From: Lewinellaceae bacterium
Lineage (GTDB): Bacteria; Bacteroidota; Bacteroidia; Chitinophagales; Saprospiraceae
Direction of reading: 5' to 3'
Assembly: GCA_020636255.1 (NCBI GenBank)
Contig: JACJYE010000016.1
Location: 51,256 to 115,255 of the forward strand
DNA length: 64,000 nucleotides
Part shown: piece after piece, positions 1-7,325 of the stretch
Layout: each line of letters starts with the position of its first letter
Numbering within the stretch: the first letter of the stretch is position 1
Translations under genes and position numbers: made by a program
Notes under the pieces: generated by a model
What the model was told of the DNA's origin: nothing
The model's input: only the letters and a program-made list of their open reading frames with translations
The model's database searches: none

Positions 1-1
1 A

Positions 2-649
2 TACCGCCCCCAACCCGTTACAGCAATCGCGGGGCGCCTGCTCGGTTTGGACGGCCAGCCCGTCAAGGCGTCGATCGTGCTGGAGGACCTGAGTACCGGT
101 GAAGAGGCCGGCATCGCCATGCCCGACCCGGAAACCGGGGCTTTTTTTATTACCCTGCCTTCCGGCAAATTGTACAGCTATACCGTCAGTGGTGAAGGCT
201 TGTACCCGCAGAGCAACAATATCGACCTGAGAAAGGCTACCACGGGCCATACTGTTGCGCAAGACATTACAGCGCCTACCATCGAGGAGATCCGGAACGG
301 CGGCATCAGCCTGTCGCTGAACAACCTCTTTTTCGATACCGATAAATACGAGATCAAGCCGGAATCCTTTCCGGAGCTCAACCGCCTGGCCGAGCTGCTC
401 CAGTCCTATGGGTTGGTGGTTGAGATCGCCGGCCATACGGATAACGTGGGTGCGGAAGCTTATAACCAGGAGCTGTCTCAAAACCGGGCTTCCGCTGTCC
501 GGTCCTATCTTCTGGACAAAGGGTGCCTGCCCCGGCAGGCCACTGCACGGGGGTATGGCCTGTCGCAGCCCATTGCCGGTAACGATACGGAGGCAGGCCG
601 TGCGCTGAACCGGAGGGTGGAGATCCGGTTCATAGGGGAGAGTGAGTAA
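2..649 (+). CDS. OmpA-family outer membrane protein, 5' part outside window
   Basis: The frame is open from the left edge of the window, so the gene starts upstream and only the last 215 codons are seen. The first ~70 visible residues resemble the carboxypeptidase-regulatory-like repeats placed before OmpA domains in Bacteroidota (GEEAGIAMPDPETGAFFITL region). The rest is a complete OmpA C-terminal domain with LFFDTDKYEIKPES, the peptidoglycan-contacting stretch AGHTDNVG, LSQNRASAVRSYL and the closing NRRVEIRF. Proteins of this kind tie the outer membrane to peptidoglycan. In Saprospiria they often carry TPR and PD40 repeats upstream, which cannot be checked here. A TTG codon at 47 could be mistaken for a start, but coding similarity continues upstream of it. 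Confidence 0.9.
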   Translation, partial: YRPQPVTAIAGRLLGLDGQPVKASIVLEDLSTGEEAGIAMPDPETGAFFITLPSGKLYSYTVSGEGLYPQSNNIDLRKATTGHTVAQDITAPTIEEIRNGGISLSLNNLFFDTDKYEIKPESFPELNRLAELLQSYGLVVEIAGHTDNVGAEAYNQELSQNRASAVRSYLLDKGCLPRQATARGYGLSQPIAGNDTEAGRALNRRVEIRFIGESE

Positions 650-705
650 AAGCATCGCTCGCTGAGCACAGTGGCTTCAACTATTCCAGCCTGTATCTTG
701 TTTCA

Positions 706-719
706 TGAACATATATTCA
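706..719 (+). promoter_or_regulatory. Predicted ArsR/SmtB-type operator
   Basis: TGAACATATATTCA is an imperfect inverted repeat matching the core of known ArsR/SmtB operators (TGAAC..TATTCA). It sits directly before the -7 element of the ArsR-type gene at 733 and after a possible -33 TTG at 698-700, where a bound repressor would block polymerase. Autorepression is inferred from this placement. Confidence 0.6.
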
Positions 720-727
720 TATCTTTG
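720..727 (+). promoter_or_regulatory. Bacteroidota -7 element (TATCTTTG) for the ArsR-type gene
   Basis: Exact TAnnTTTG match. A TTG at 698-700 lies 19 bp upstream as a possible -33 element. The box ends only 5 nt before the ATG at 733, so the transcript should have almost no leader. Confidence 0.6.
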
Positions 728-732
728 CAGTT

Positions 733-1050
733 ATGGAAAGCAAAACAGGAGTAATCAAGGAACAGGAAGCGGAAAAACTGGAACGCATTGCTTTTATCCT
801 GAAGACAGTGGCGCACCCTATGCGGCTGGGCATCATCCACCTGCTGGAGCAATACCCCCGCCTGTCCGTCTCGGAGATCTGTGAAAAGCTGGGCAGTGAG
901 CAATCCCTGACGTCCCATCACCTGCAGAATATGCGGCTGAAAGGCATCCTGAGTGTCAAGCGGGAAGGGCGCAGCATGATGTATTCCCTGAAAGAGAGGG
1001 ATGTCTCGCTCATCATCGAGTGCCTTGAGAATTGCCAGTGTAATATGTAA
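733..1050 (+). CDS. ArsR/SmtB-family transcriptional repressor
   Basis: This 105-residue winged-helix protein has the ArsR plan: helices through AHPMRLGIIHLL, the VSEICEKLGSEQSLTSHHLQNMR helix-turn-helix around residues 50-75, and the beta-wing SVKREGRSMMYSL. The metal-binding ELCVCDL motif of ArsR/SmtB is not present in the usual form. There is one Cys in EICEKL, and the C-terminus is cysteine rich (ECLENCQCNM), a possible ligand or thiol-sensing site. The operator-promoter just upstream suggests autoregulation. The methyltransferase start at 1073 follows the stop by only 22 bp, so the two are probably cotranscribed. Inducer unknown. Confidence 0.88.
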   Translation: MESKTGVIKEQEAEKLERIAFILKTVAHPMRLGIIHLLEQYPRLSVSEICEKLGSEQSLTSHHLQNMRLKGILSVKREGRSMMYSLKERDVSLIIECLENCQCNM

Positions 1051-1072
1051 TGCCGCCAAACAAGTGCTCCGC

Positions 1073-1672
1073 ATGAAAGCCTTCTGGAACGAGAGGTATA
1101 GCGAAACACAGTACGTCTACGGCAAAGCACCCAATGCTTTTTTCCGCGAACATGCCGGTAAACTGAAGCCAGGCCGTGCACTTTTTCCTATGGAAGGAGA
1201 AGGGCGGAATGCTGTTTACGCCGCCGGCCTGGGCTGGCAGGTGTCGTGTTTCGATTACAGCGATGCCGGTCGGAACAAAGCCCTGGCCCTGGCCCGGGAA
1301 GCCGGCGTTGCCATTGACTACCAGGTGAGCGACTTGCGGGATTATCCTTTTGCCAGCCGGCCGGCAGTAGGCCTGGTGGGCCTGTTTTTTGCACATCAGC
1401 CACCCGGCGAACGCTTGTTCCTGCACCAGTCGTGTGTCGAAAGCCTGGAACCCGGCGGCCTGCTGATACTGGAAGCCTTCGCCAAAGGCCAGCTCGGATA
1501 CCAGTCGGGAGGCCCCAGGCGCGAAGATATGCTCTTTAGCAGTGAAGAACTGCGCGCTGATTTCTCCGGCCTGCAAATACTGCTGCTGGAGGAAATGGAA
1601 ACCACCCTGTCTGAAGGGCCTTACCACGTGGGCCCGGCCCGTGTGATCCGATTGATAGGGAAAAAAAACTGA
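1073..1672 (+). CDS. Class I SAM-dependent methyltransferase (TehB/thiopurine type)
   Basis: The protein is 199 residues from the ATG at 1073. Upstream in-frame codons overlap the ArsR-type gene and were not used. FWNERYSETQYVYGKAPNAFF at the N-terminus is typical of the TehB/TPMT-like subgroup. FPMEGEGRNAVYAAGLGWQV is a variant of SAM motif I with the acidic FDYS after it, DLRDYPF corresponds to motif II, and LEPGGLLILEAF to the following strand. Small members of this group methylate tellurite, selenium, thiols or other toxic nucleophiles. Coupling to an ArsR-type repressor fits a detoxification role, but the substrate cannot be named. Confidence 0.8.
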   Translation: MKAFWNERYSETQYVYGKAPNAFFREHAGKLKPGRALFPMEGEGRNAVYAAGLGWQVSCFDYSDAGRNKALALAREAGVAIDYQVSDLRDYPFASRPAVGLVGLFFAHQPPGERLFLHQSCVESLEPGGLLILEAFAKGQLGYQSGGPRREDMLFSSEELRADFSGLQILLLEEMETTLSEGPYHVGPARVIRLIGKKN

Positions 1673-1711
1673 ACCTTCACTTCAAACTAACCAGCCTAAA
1701 GTTTTACCGAC

Positions 1712-2104
1712 ATGAGTATCTTCAATAAGGGAAGCAAGCTCTATAGCATCTTTGGCCTGAAATGCCCTAAATGCCATGAAGAGAGCCTTTTCGAGACAGG
1801 CTCTTTCAGCATGCAGAAACCCTTCGACATGCGCCATGAATGCCCGAACTGCAAGCTCGACCTTATGCCGGAGCCGGGCTACTATTATGGCGCGATGTTC
1901 ATCTCCTACATTTTTATGGGATGGTTCTGCATCGGCTTTGTCGCCCTTTTCCACTGGGGGCTGGGCTGGAGCACCGCCGCTTCCTTTGCCCTGCTGATCG
2001 CTTTCAACGTCGTGTTTTTCGTCTATATCTTCCGCCTGGCGCGCTCCATCTGGCTGAACATCAACTACAGATACGACCCCGCCAAAGCGAAGAGCGCCAA
2101 ATAG
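1712..2104 (+). CDS. DUF983 family membrane protein
   Basis: A 130-residue protein with a cytoplasmic zinc ribbon, CPKCH near residue 19 and CPNCK near 45, followed by two hydrophobic segments (roughly residues 60-82 and 88-108). This is the standard DUF983 arrangement. Function is unknown. In proteobacteria the family is often encoded near cytochrome oxidase assembly genes, but here the neighbours are a methyltransferase and a Crp/Fnr-type regulator. The 56-bp gap to the next gene allows an operon with it. Confidence 0.85.
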   Translation: MSIFNKGSKLYSIFGLKCPKCHEESLFETGSFSMQKPFDMRHECPNCKLDLMPEPGYYYGAMFISYIFMGWFCIGFVALFHWGLGWSTAASFALLIAFNVVFFVYIFRLARSIWLNINYRYDPAKAKSAK

Positions 2105-2160
2105 GGCGCCTGATTTCGGAGCCTACAAATCATTGAACACCTAATCAAAAAAAGCCAGTC

Positions 2161-2808
2161 ATGCAGGAAATCAACCAGGAAATATTAGCACTTGTCCGAA
2201 AATACTATCCGCAGATCGCCGAGCGGGGGTTACAGGACGAGATCGCCAAAATGGGTAAGGTGATGCAGTTCAAAGCGGGCGAAGTGATCATGGATTTCGG
2301 CAGCTATGTCAAGCTCGTACCCCTCATCATTGAGGGCAGCATCAAGGTGTCGAGGGAAGACGAAGACGGCAACGAGCTCTTTTTGTATTACCTGCAACCC
2401 GGCGAGACCTGCTCGATGTCTTTCACCTGCTGTATGATGAATAAAAAAAGCGAGATCAGGACCATTGCCGAGGAAGACACCCTGATCATAGGGATCCCTA
2501 CCCGTTTTATGGATGAGTGGATGGGGCGGTTCCAGAGCTGGAAAAACTTCGTGATGACCTCTTACGACAACCGCATGCTGGAACTGGTGCGCACCATCGA
2601 CAGTATCGCTTTTAAAAAAATGGACGAGCGCCTGTTGCAGTACCTCGAAAGAAAAGCGGAGGCCAACAAGTCCCGTACCCTCAACGCCACTCACCAGGAA
2701 ATTGCCTATGACCTCAACGCTTCCCGCGAGGCCATTTCCCGCCTGCTGAAACAGTTGGAAAAGGACGGACTGGTAGAGCTGGGGCGCAACAGGATCGAAT
2801 TGTTGTAA
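2161..2808 (+). CDS. Crp/Fnr-family transcriptional regulator
   Basis: 215 residues: a cyclic-nucleotide-binding-type beta-roll (about 25-125), a dimer helix and a winged HTH (about 165-215). The recognition helix reads SREAISRLLKQLE, giving R189, E190, S193 and R194. R-E-x-x-x-R matches Crp contacts to TGTGA, and E-x-x-S-R is the Fnr arrangement. The cAMP phosphate-binding loop is replaced by GETCSMSFTCCM with C84, C90 and C91, so the effector is probably not cAMP, and thiol or sulfur chemistry is a reasonable guess. A TGTGA-N6-TCACT site lies directly downstream in the promoter of the SulP gene, which is its likely target. Confidence 0.88.
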   Translation: MQEINQEILALVRKYYPQIAERGLQDEIAKMGKVMQFKAGEVIMDFGSYVKLVPLIIEGSIKVSREDEDGNELFLYYLQPGETCSMSFTCCMMNKKSEIRTIAEEDTLIIGIPTRFMDEWMGRFQSWKNFVMTSYDNRMLELVRTIDSIAFKKMDERLLQYLERKAEANKSRTLNATHQEIAYDLNASREAISRLLKQLEKDGLVELGRNRIELL

Positions 2809-2815
2809 ACAACAC

Positions 2816-2831
2816 TGTGACATGCATCACT
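2816..2831 (+). promoter_or_regulatory. Predicted Crp/Fnr-type binding site upstream of sulP
   Basis: TGTGACATGCATCACT matches the Crp consensus TGTGA-N6-TCACA at nine of ten defined bases. It begins 8 bp after the stop of the Crp/Fnr-type gene. Its centre lies about 41 bp before the start site expected from the -7 element at 2853-2860, the spacing of a class II activator site. Confidence 0.65.
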
Positions 2832-2852
2832 GCCAGTCTGCCTTAAAGCGGG

Positions 2853-2860
2853 CACCTTTG
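2853..2860 (+). promoter_or_regulatory. -7 element (CACCTTTG) for the SulP gene
   Basis: One mismatch to TAnnTTTG. A GGGC/GCCC inverted repeat (about 2850-2864) overlaps it. No good -33 element is visible, as expected for an activator-dependent promoter. Confidence 0.4.
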
Positions 2861-2880
2861 CCCGTAAAAAAAGAATACCT

Positions 2881-4596
2881 ATGCGCCTCAAGCGTTTTTT
2901 ACCCATACTGGGCTGGCTTCCCGCTTATCATTCGGAACAATTAAAAGGCGACCTGTCTGCCGGGCTTACCGTGGGCGTTATGCTCATTCCGCAGGGCATG
3001 GCCTATGCCATGATCGCAGGCTTGCCGCCTATTTACGGCTTGTATGCCTCTACCATTCCCCTTATCCTGTACGCTATTTTTGGCACCTCGCGGCAGCTGG
3101 CGGTAGGGCCGGTGGCCATGGTATCACTGCTGACAGCGGCCGGCATTGGAGGGATCGCACAGGCTGGTACGGAAACCTATGTAATGCTGGCCATCGCGCT
3201 GGCCTTGTTCGTAGGCCTCATCCAGTTCCTTCTGGGGGCTTTCCGGCTGGGCTTCCTGGTCAATTTCCTTTCCCATCCGGTGGTTAGCGGGTTCACCTCT
3301 GCGGCAGCGCTTATCATCGGCCTGTCGCAGCTCAAGCATCTGCTGGGCGTCGGGTTGGGGCGCAGCACCTACGTGCATGAAGTGCTGATCGAAGCGGCCC
3401 GGCGCATAGGGGAAACGAACCCTGCGGCCCTGGCCATCGGCCTGGCGGGCATCGCGCTGATCCTCGGCGTCAGGCGCATCAACAGGGCTATACCCGGGCC
3501 ATTGCTGGCCGTCGTGTTCGGCATCCTGGCCGTCTGGGGGCTGGGCCTTACGGAGCATGGGGTAAAGATCGTGGGCGAAGTACCCAAAGGGCTGCCCTCA
3601 CTGGCCATGCCCGAATTTTCCCTTGAAAACTTCAACACCCTACTGCCTATCGCACTGGCTATCTCGCTGGTGAGCTTTATGGAGAGCATCGCAGTGGCCA
3701 AAGCTATTCAGGCTAAACACAAGAACTACAAGGTGGATGCCAACCAGGAACTGATCGCACTGGGCATTGCCAATATCGGTGGGGCCTTCTTCCAGGCCTA
3801 TCCCACGACCGGCGGTTTTTCCCGTACGGCCGTCAACGACCAGGCCGGCGCTAAAACGGGGATGGCTGCCATCATCAGCGCCCTGCTCATCGGCCTGACG
3901 CTGCTGTTCCTGACCCCGCTGTTCTATTACCTGCCCAATGCCATACTGGCCTCCGTGATCATGGTGGCCGTTTTCGGGCTTATCGATATCAAAGAGGCCG
4001 TCCACCTGTGGCATGCCGACCGTTCCGACTTCTGGATGCTTATCGTTGCCTTTGTGGGCACCCTGGCGCTGGGCATTGAAGAAGGCATTCTCATCGGCGT
4101 GGCCCTTTCGCTGGGGCTTATCATCTTCCGCACCACCATGCCGCACTTCGCCGTGCTGGGTAAGATACCGGGAAAACCCCTTTACAAGAACGTCAACCGC
4201 TTCGACGACCTGGAGACCCGCCCCGACATCCTGGTGATGCGCTTCGACGCGCGACTGTATTTCGCCAACGTGGCCTATTTTAAGGACAAGATCGAAGAGC
4301 AGCTGGAAAAGAAAGGCAAGGCCCTGAAGCTGTTCGTGCTGGACGCCAACAGCATCAACAGCGTCGACAGCAGCGGCATGCATGCCCTCGAGGATATCTA
4401 CCAGCTATGCAAAACGCAGGGCGTAGAATTTTACCTGTCCAGCGTAAAAGGCCCGGTGCGCGACGCGCTCTCCAAAGGAGGGCTGGTCGACAAACTCGGC
4501 GAGCAGAAATTCTTCCTTCGCATACAGCACGCTGTCGATTCCTTCGATGAAAAGGAAGTGCCGCACTACGGCGATTATGTGCTGCAGACGAACTAG
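2881..4596 (+). CDS. SulP/SLC26-family anion transporter with STAS domain
   Basis: A full-length 571-residue SulP protein. The transmembrane part (about residues 10-415) begins with DLSAGLTVGVMLIPQGMAYAMIAGLPP, the SulP signature region, and includes the conserved YPTTGGFSRTAVNDQAGAKT stretch. A cytoplasmic STAS domain follows (about 430-555; LKLFVLDANSINSVDSSGMHAL). Members carry sulfate, bicarbonate or other anions, and the substrate is not predictable from sequence alone. The Crp-like site in its promoter and the cysteine-bearing regulator upstream favour a sulfur-linked role. It ends 5 bp from the convergent lipoprotein gene. Confidence 0.93.
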   Translation: MRLKRFLPILGWLPAYHSEQLKGDLSAGLTVGVMLIPQGMAYAMIAGLPPIYGLYASTIPLILYAIFGTSRQLAVGPVAMVSLLTAAGIGGIAQAGTETYVMLAIALALFVGLIQFLLGAFRLGFLVNFLSHPVVSGFTSAAALIIGLSQLKHLLGVGLGRSTYVHEVLIEAARRIGETNPAALAIGLAGIALILGVRRINRAIPGPLLAVVFGILAVWGLGLTEHGVKIVGEVPKGLPSLAMPEFSLENFNTLLPIALAISLVSFMESIAVAKAIQAKHKNYKVDANQELIALGIANIGGAFFQAYPTTGGFSRTAVNDQAGAKTGMAAIISALLIGLTLLFLTPLFYYLPNAILASVIMVAVFGLIDIKEAVHLWHADRSDFWMLIVAFVGTLALGIEEGILIGVALSLGLIIFRTTMPHFAVLGKIPGKPLYKNVNRFDDLETRPDILVMRFDARLYFANVAYFKDKIEEQLEKKGKALKLFVLDANSINSVDSSGMHALEDIYQLCKTQGVEFYLSSVKGPVRDALSKGGLVDKLGEQKFFLRIQHAVDSFDEKEVPHYGDYVLQTN

Positions 4597-4601
4597 GGTT
4601 A

Positions 4602-7019
4602 CTAAAGCACCTGCCGCCACTCCAGCTGCGCCTGCGCCCCATCTTCAGGTGACAGGAAGGTGCAATCGAAGTGCAGCTGGTGAGAGCCCTTGCTGAAGAA
4701 AAAGCTCCCGGAGGGCACAGCAACCTCCCGGAGCTTTTTCCAGTTGGCGGAATACACCGTAGCGGCCTGACCGCCTTTGTACCAGAGCACCTCGCCTTTG
4801 CCAAGCTGGATGGGGAGCTCGATGGTTTTGTAGTTGTCCACTTCCATGCGAATATCCCGGATACCTGCGTTGTGGGCGGATAGGAGGAAGCTGGCGGGCT
4901 GGCCGTCCCGGGGGCTGTCGAACGAGAAAGTGGAATAGAGGGGCTCGCCGGGCTGCCGTACTTTGTACTCATGGTGGAAATGGGACACCTTCACTTCCCG
5001 TAGTACAGGCTGCCCATCGCTGCTTTTTCCCAGCTCAAACTCCTTGTTGATATCCTGCAGGCGCTCCTTCCATTCCTCCGGAAAAGCGTCTTCCATGCGC
5101 GCAGCTTCCCACTGCCCCAGGCGGGTAAGGATGGTATCGGCCAGTCCATTCTTCTGTAGCGCTTCCAGGTCCATCACAAAACCGTAACCGGCGTTGAATC
5201 CGGCGGAGCGGGCGAGCATCCATTCGGCGTCCTGGAGGGAGGTGGTTTCGCCGATCTGGAACCAGCCCAGCATAGCGGGCATGAGGTTGCGCCGGAAGTA
5301 AGCCTGGTTGGCCATGCGGTATTCCGTCTGGCTCTCACGGAAGCCGGCATACCAGGGCTCGCCCCAGTTCATGCGCGAATAGATGTGCCAGAAGTAGTGG
5401 CTCGTCCGGCTGGCGTCGATGATGAGGTGGGATCGCACTTCGTCGGACAGCGCCCCGTACCACCAGTTGGCATAAAGGATCTCTCCGTAGTTGCCCATAC
5501 CCGTGGAGCGGTTGCCTTCGATCCCGTCAAAGGAAATCTGGTGCAGGCCGCAGTAATTGAACAGCTCCGCCAGCTTGCCGGCCATTTCCCGGCCCAGCGC
5601 CGGGCCGGTAAGGAACACCTTGTAGGCATGGTCTGCCAGCATCCTGGCCGTTTCGCCAGCGTCATGAGCCGTGGCGGCCGTGCCGAAGGCGCCGCGCTGG
5701 CAGTCCGTCAGCACCCAGGGCTCGCTGTCGCTGACGCCGCCGTACCGGATCAGCTCTTCGCCCAGCTGTACGGTGCGGAGGTTGTTGTTGGTGAACTGGT
5801 TGAAAAAGCGCGGGCTGGCGATGGGGATCTCAGTAGCCGTGGCCGGGATACCCGCCGTAATGGCAGAAGCGCCCACCGCTGCCAGGCGCGGGTCGGGGGC
5901 GGGCGTCACGTATGGGTCGTTTGTGGTGATAAAGTTGGACAAGGTATGCACGCCCAGGAAAATGCCGCTGTCGCGAGCCATCTGTGCGCACCGTTTCAGC
6001 CCCTCCCAACCGGAAGGGAAGGCTTTTTCGTCGAGCTCGAAATGCCCCCAGTTCCTGAACGGGCCGGGGTGGTAGAGGTACCTCAGCCCCGCCTTGCGGG
6101 TGACGGCAAGGGCCTGCCCGATGTTGCTTTCCGTGAAAGGCATGATGAGGTAGGCTGCCGATGCCGTACGCGCCGTTTTCCCCCACTGGCCGTCAATCAT
6201 GGGGTGGGGGAGGGATTCCGCTACTTCGATCTGCCCTATCGTAGCCAGCGTTTCTTCCCGTGGGCAGCCGAAGAGGGCGATGCGGGAGCCCTGCACACCG
6301 CCGTCGTCAAAAGGCGGGGCGCTGTAATAGGTGTGCTCCCAGTTCTCGATCACGCGCTCGCTGTTGCGGTTGCGGCAGTAGGCCTGCAGGTTGCAACCAT
6401 ATCCCGTCGGTTTGGCGGCCTCTACGCGGTACAGGACATACCGTTTGTCTTCGCTTTCTTTGAGGTCGGAATAATCGTCCTGGCTAAAGATGTCGATCTG
6501 GGGCATGCAGTCGTTCTCCTGCCAGGGGTAGCCGCCCAGGGTTTTCGGGTTCAGCGCCTGTATGCCCATGCTGAAATCGCTTTCCTGGGCTACGCCCACC
6601 GTTTCGCCTATCACGTCATCCATAGCCAGGGGGTATGGGCCCCAGATGATAAGCTCTACCCCCGTTGTATCGCTGAGGGCGGCCAGCTCGAAGGCCAGGT
6701 GAGAGGATTTTTCATCCACTATTATTTTAGCCGACAGGCCTTGCGGGAACGACAGGGAAAGCAAGCCGTCCTGTTCCTGAAAGCTGAGGGCTTCGGGATA
6801 CAGCAGTTCTCCATTATGCCGGATGGACAAAAGCGGAGCTATGGTGTCCTGGGCCAGATAGTCGTGCCCGCTGCGCAGATCCAGCAGGTGGGCCAGGTAC
6901 CCCCGTTCATCCAGCTGCATTTCCAGGTTTTCGGTGGACAGCCGGATGGTGGCCGGTTGGCGGCTACAGGCGGTGGCCAGGAAAATGGCCGGGAACAGGA
7001 TCAGGAAGCAGTATTTCAT
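4602..7019 (-). CDS. Glycoside-hydrolase-like lipoprotein of unknown specificity
   Basis: 805 residues with a lipoprotein signal (LATAC, Cys18). The N-terminal ~250 residues look like the beta-sandwich that precedes TIM barrels in several glycosidase clans (LSTENLEMQLDERGYLAHL, then LELIIWGPYP-type strands). The middle (about 270-660) has barrel-like stretches: AGLRYLYHPGPF, SGIFLGVHTLSN, ISFDGIEGNRSTGMG, SHLIIDASRTSHYFWH and AGYGFVMDLEAL. The Asp and Glu residues in FDGIEG and IIDASR are candidate catalytic residues. The C-terminal ~100 residues form another beta domain. It should be anchored in the periplasm or outer membrane. No CAZy family can be assigned with confidence, and no SusCD pair is adjacent. 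Confidence 0.55.
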   Translation of the reverse strand: MKYCFLILFPAIFLATACSRQPATIRLSTENLEMQLDERGYLAHLLDLRSGHDYLAQDTIAPLLSIRHNGELLYPEALSFQEQDGLLSLSFPQGLSAKIIVDEKSSHLAFELAALSDTTGVELIIWGPYPLAMDDVIGETVGVAQESDFSMGIQALNPKTLGGYPWQENDCMPQIDIFSQDDYSDLKESEDKRYVLYRVEAAKPTGYGCNLQAYCRNRNSERVIENWEHTYYSAPPFDDGGVQGSRIALFGCPREETLATIGQIEVAESLPHPMIDGQWGKTARTASAAYLIMPFTESNIGQALAVTRKAGLRYLYHPGPFRNWGHFELDEKAFPSGWEGLKRCAQMARDSGIFLGVHTLSNFITTNDPYVTPAPDPRLAAVGASAITAGIPATATEIPIASPRFFNQFTNNNLRTVQLGEELIRYGGVSDSEPWVLTDCQRGAFGTAATAHDAGETARMLADHAYKVFLTGPALGREMAGKLAELFNYCGLHQISFDGIEGNRSTGMGNYGEILYANWWYGALSDEVRSHLIIDASRTSHYFWHIYSRMNWGEPWYAGFRESQTEYRMANQAYFRRNLMPAMLGWFQIGETTSLQDAEWMLARSAGFNAGYGFVMDLEALQKNGLADTILTRLGQWEAARMEDAFPEEWKERLQDINKEFELGKSSDGQPVLREVKVSHFHHEYKVRQPGEPLYSTFSFDSPRDGQPASFLLSAHNAGIRDIRMEVDNYKTIELPIQLGKGEVLWYKGGQAATVYSANWKKLREVAVPSGSFFFSKGSHQLHFDCTFLSPEDGAQAQLEWRQVL

Positions 7020-7027
7020 TAAAAAAA

Positions 7028-7041
7028 GTGATTAGGGTCAC
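7028..7041. promoter_or_regulatory. Possible second Crp/Fnr-type site
   Basis: GTGATTAGGGTCAC keeps the inner GTGA-N6-TCAC of the Crp consensus but lacks the outer T and A. It lies inside the expected 5' leader of the lipoprotein gene, about 43 bp after the predicted start site, so binding there would repress. Confidence 0.3.
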
Positions 7042-7081
7042 GAATAAAAAGTGTGGATTGCCTTAGCTTTGGCCAGGCTGT

Positions 7082-7089
7082 CAAAGATA
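7082..7089 (-). promoter_or_regulatory. -7 element (TATCTTTG) for the lipoprotein gene
   Basis: Exact TAnnTTTG on the minus strand, about 63 bp before the ATG at 7019. Confidence 0.45.
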
Positions 7090-7325
7090 TGTAAAGTTGT
7101 GGGGCAATAGTAGCGTAACTATGGGCTGCAGCTATTATATGGCTGCATGGCTGCACGGTTTCACGGTTGGGAGTATCCTGGCTTAAAAACAATGAGGCAA
7201 TGAGGCATGCTTGCCCTTCAGCGGCCTTCGCCTGATCACCGAAACCGGCAACTTATTTTTTGAGGATTCCTGGGAAGACCCCAGGTTTCACAAGGAAAGG
7301 ATAAAATACTGCAAAAGCCATTCAC

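Larger units (their letters stand above)
7020..7325. other. Divergent intergenic region between lipoprotein and cydAB
   Basis: About 305 bp without a gene. It holds the lipoprotein promoter, a Crp-like palindrome, a short run of TGGCTGCA direct repeats (about 7140-7155) and a small hairpin CCTGGG/CCCAGG (about 7270-7287) in the cydA leader. TATTTTTTG at 7254-7262 resembles a -7 element for cydA with one extra base. Confidence 0.4.

Noticed and set aside
5385..7022. A 545-codon open frame on the plus strand opposite the glycosidase-like lipoprotein gene
   Set aside because: It is antisense to a gene with a clear lipoprotein signal, lacks any domain pattern and is explained by high G+C composition.
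7064..7071. Exact plus-strand TAGCTTTG as the cydA promoter
   Set aside because: It lies about 255 bp before cydA and has no -33 partner. A nearer box at 7254 is more plausible.
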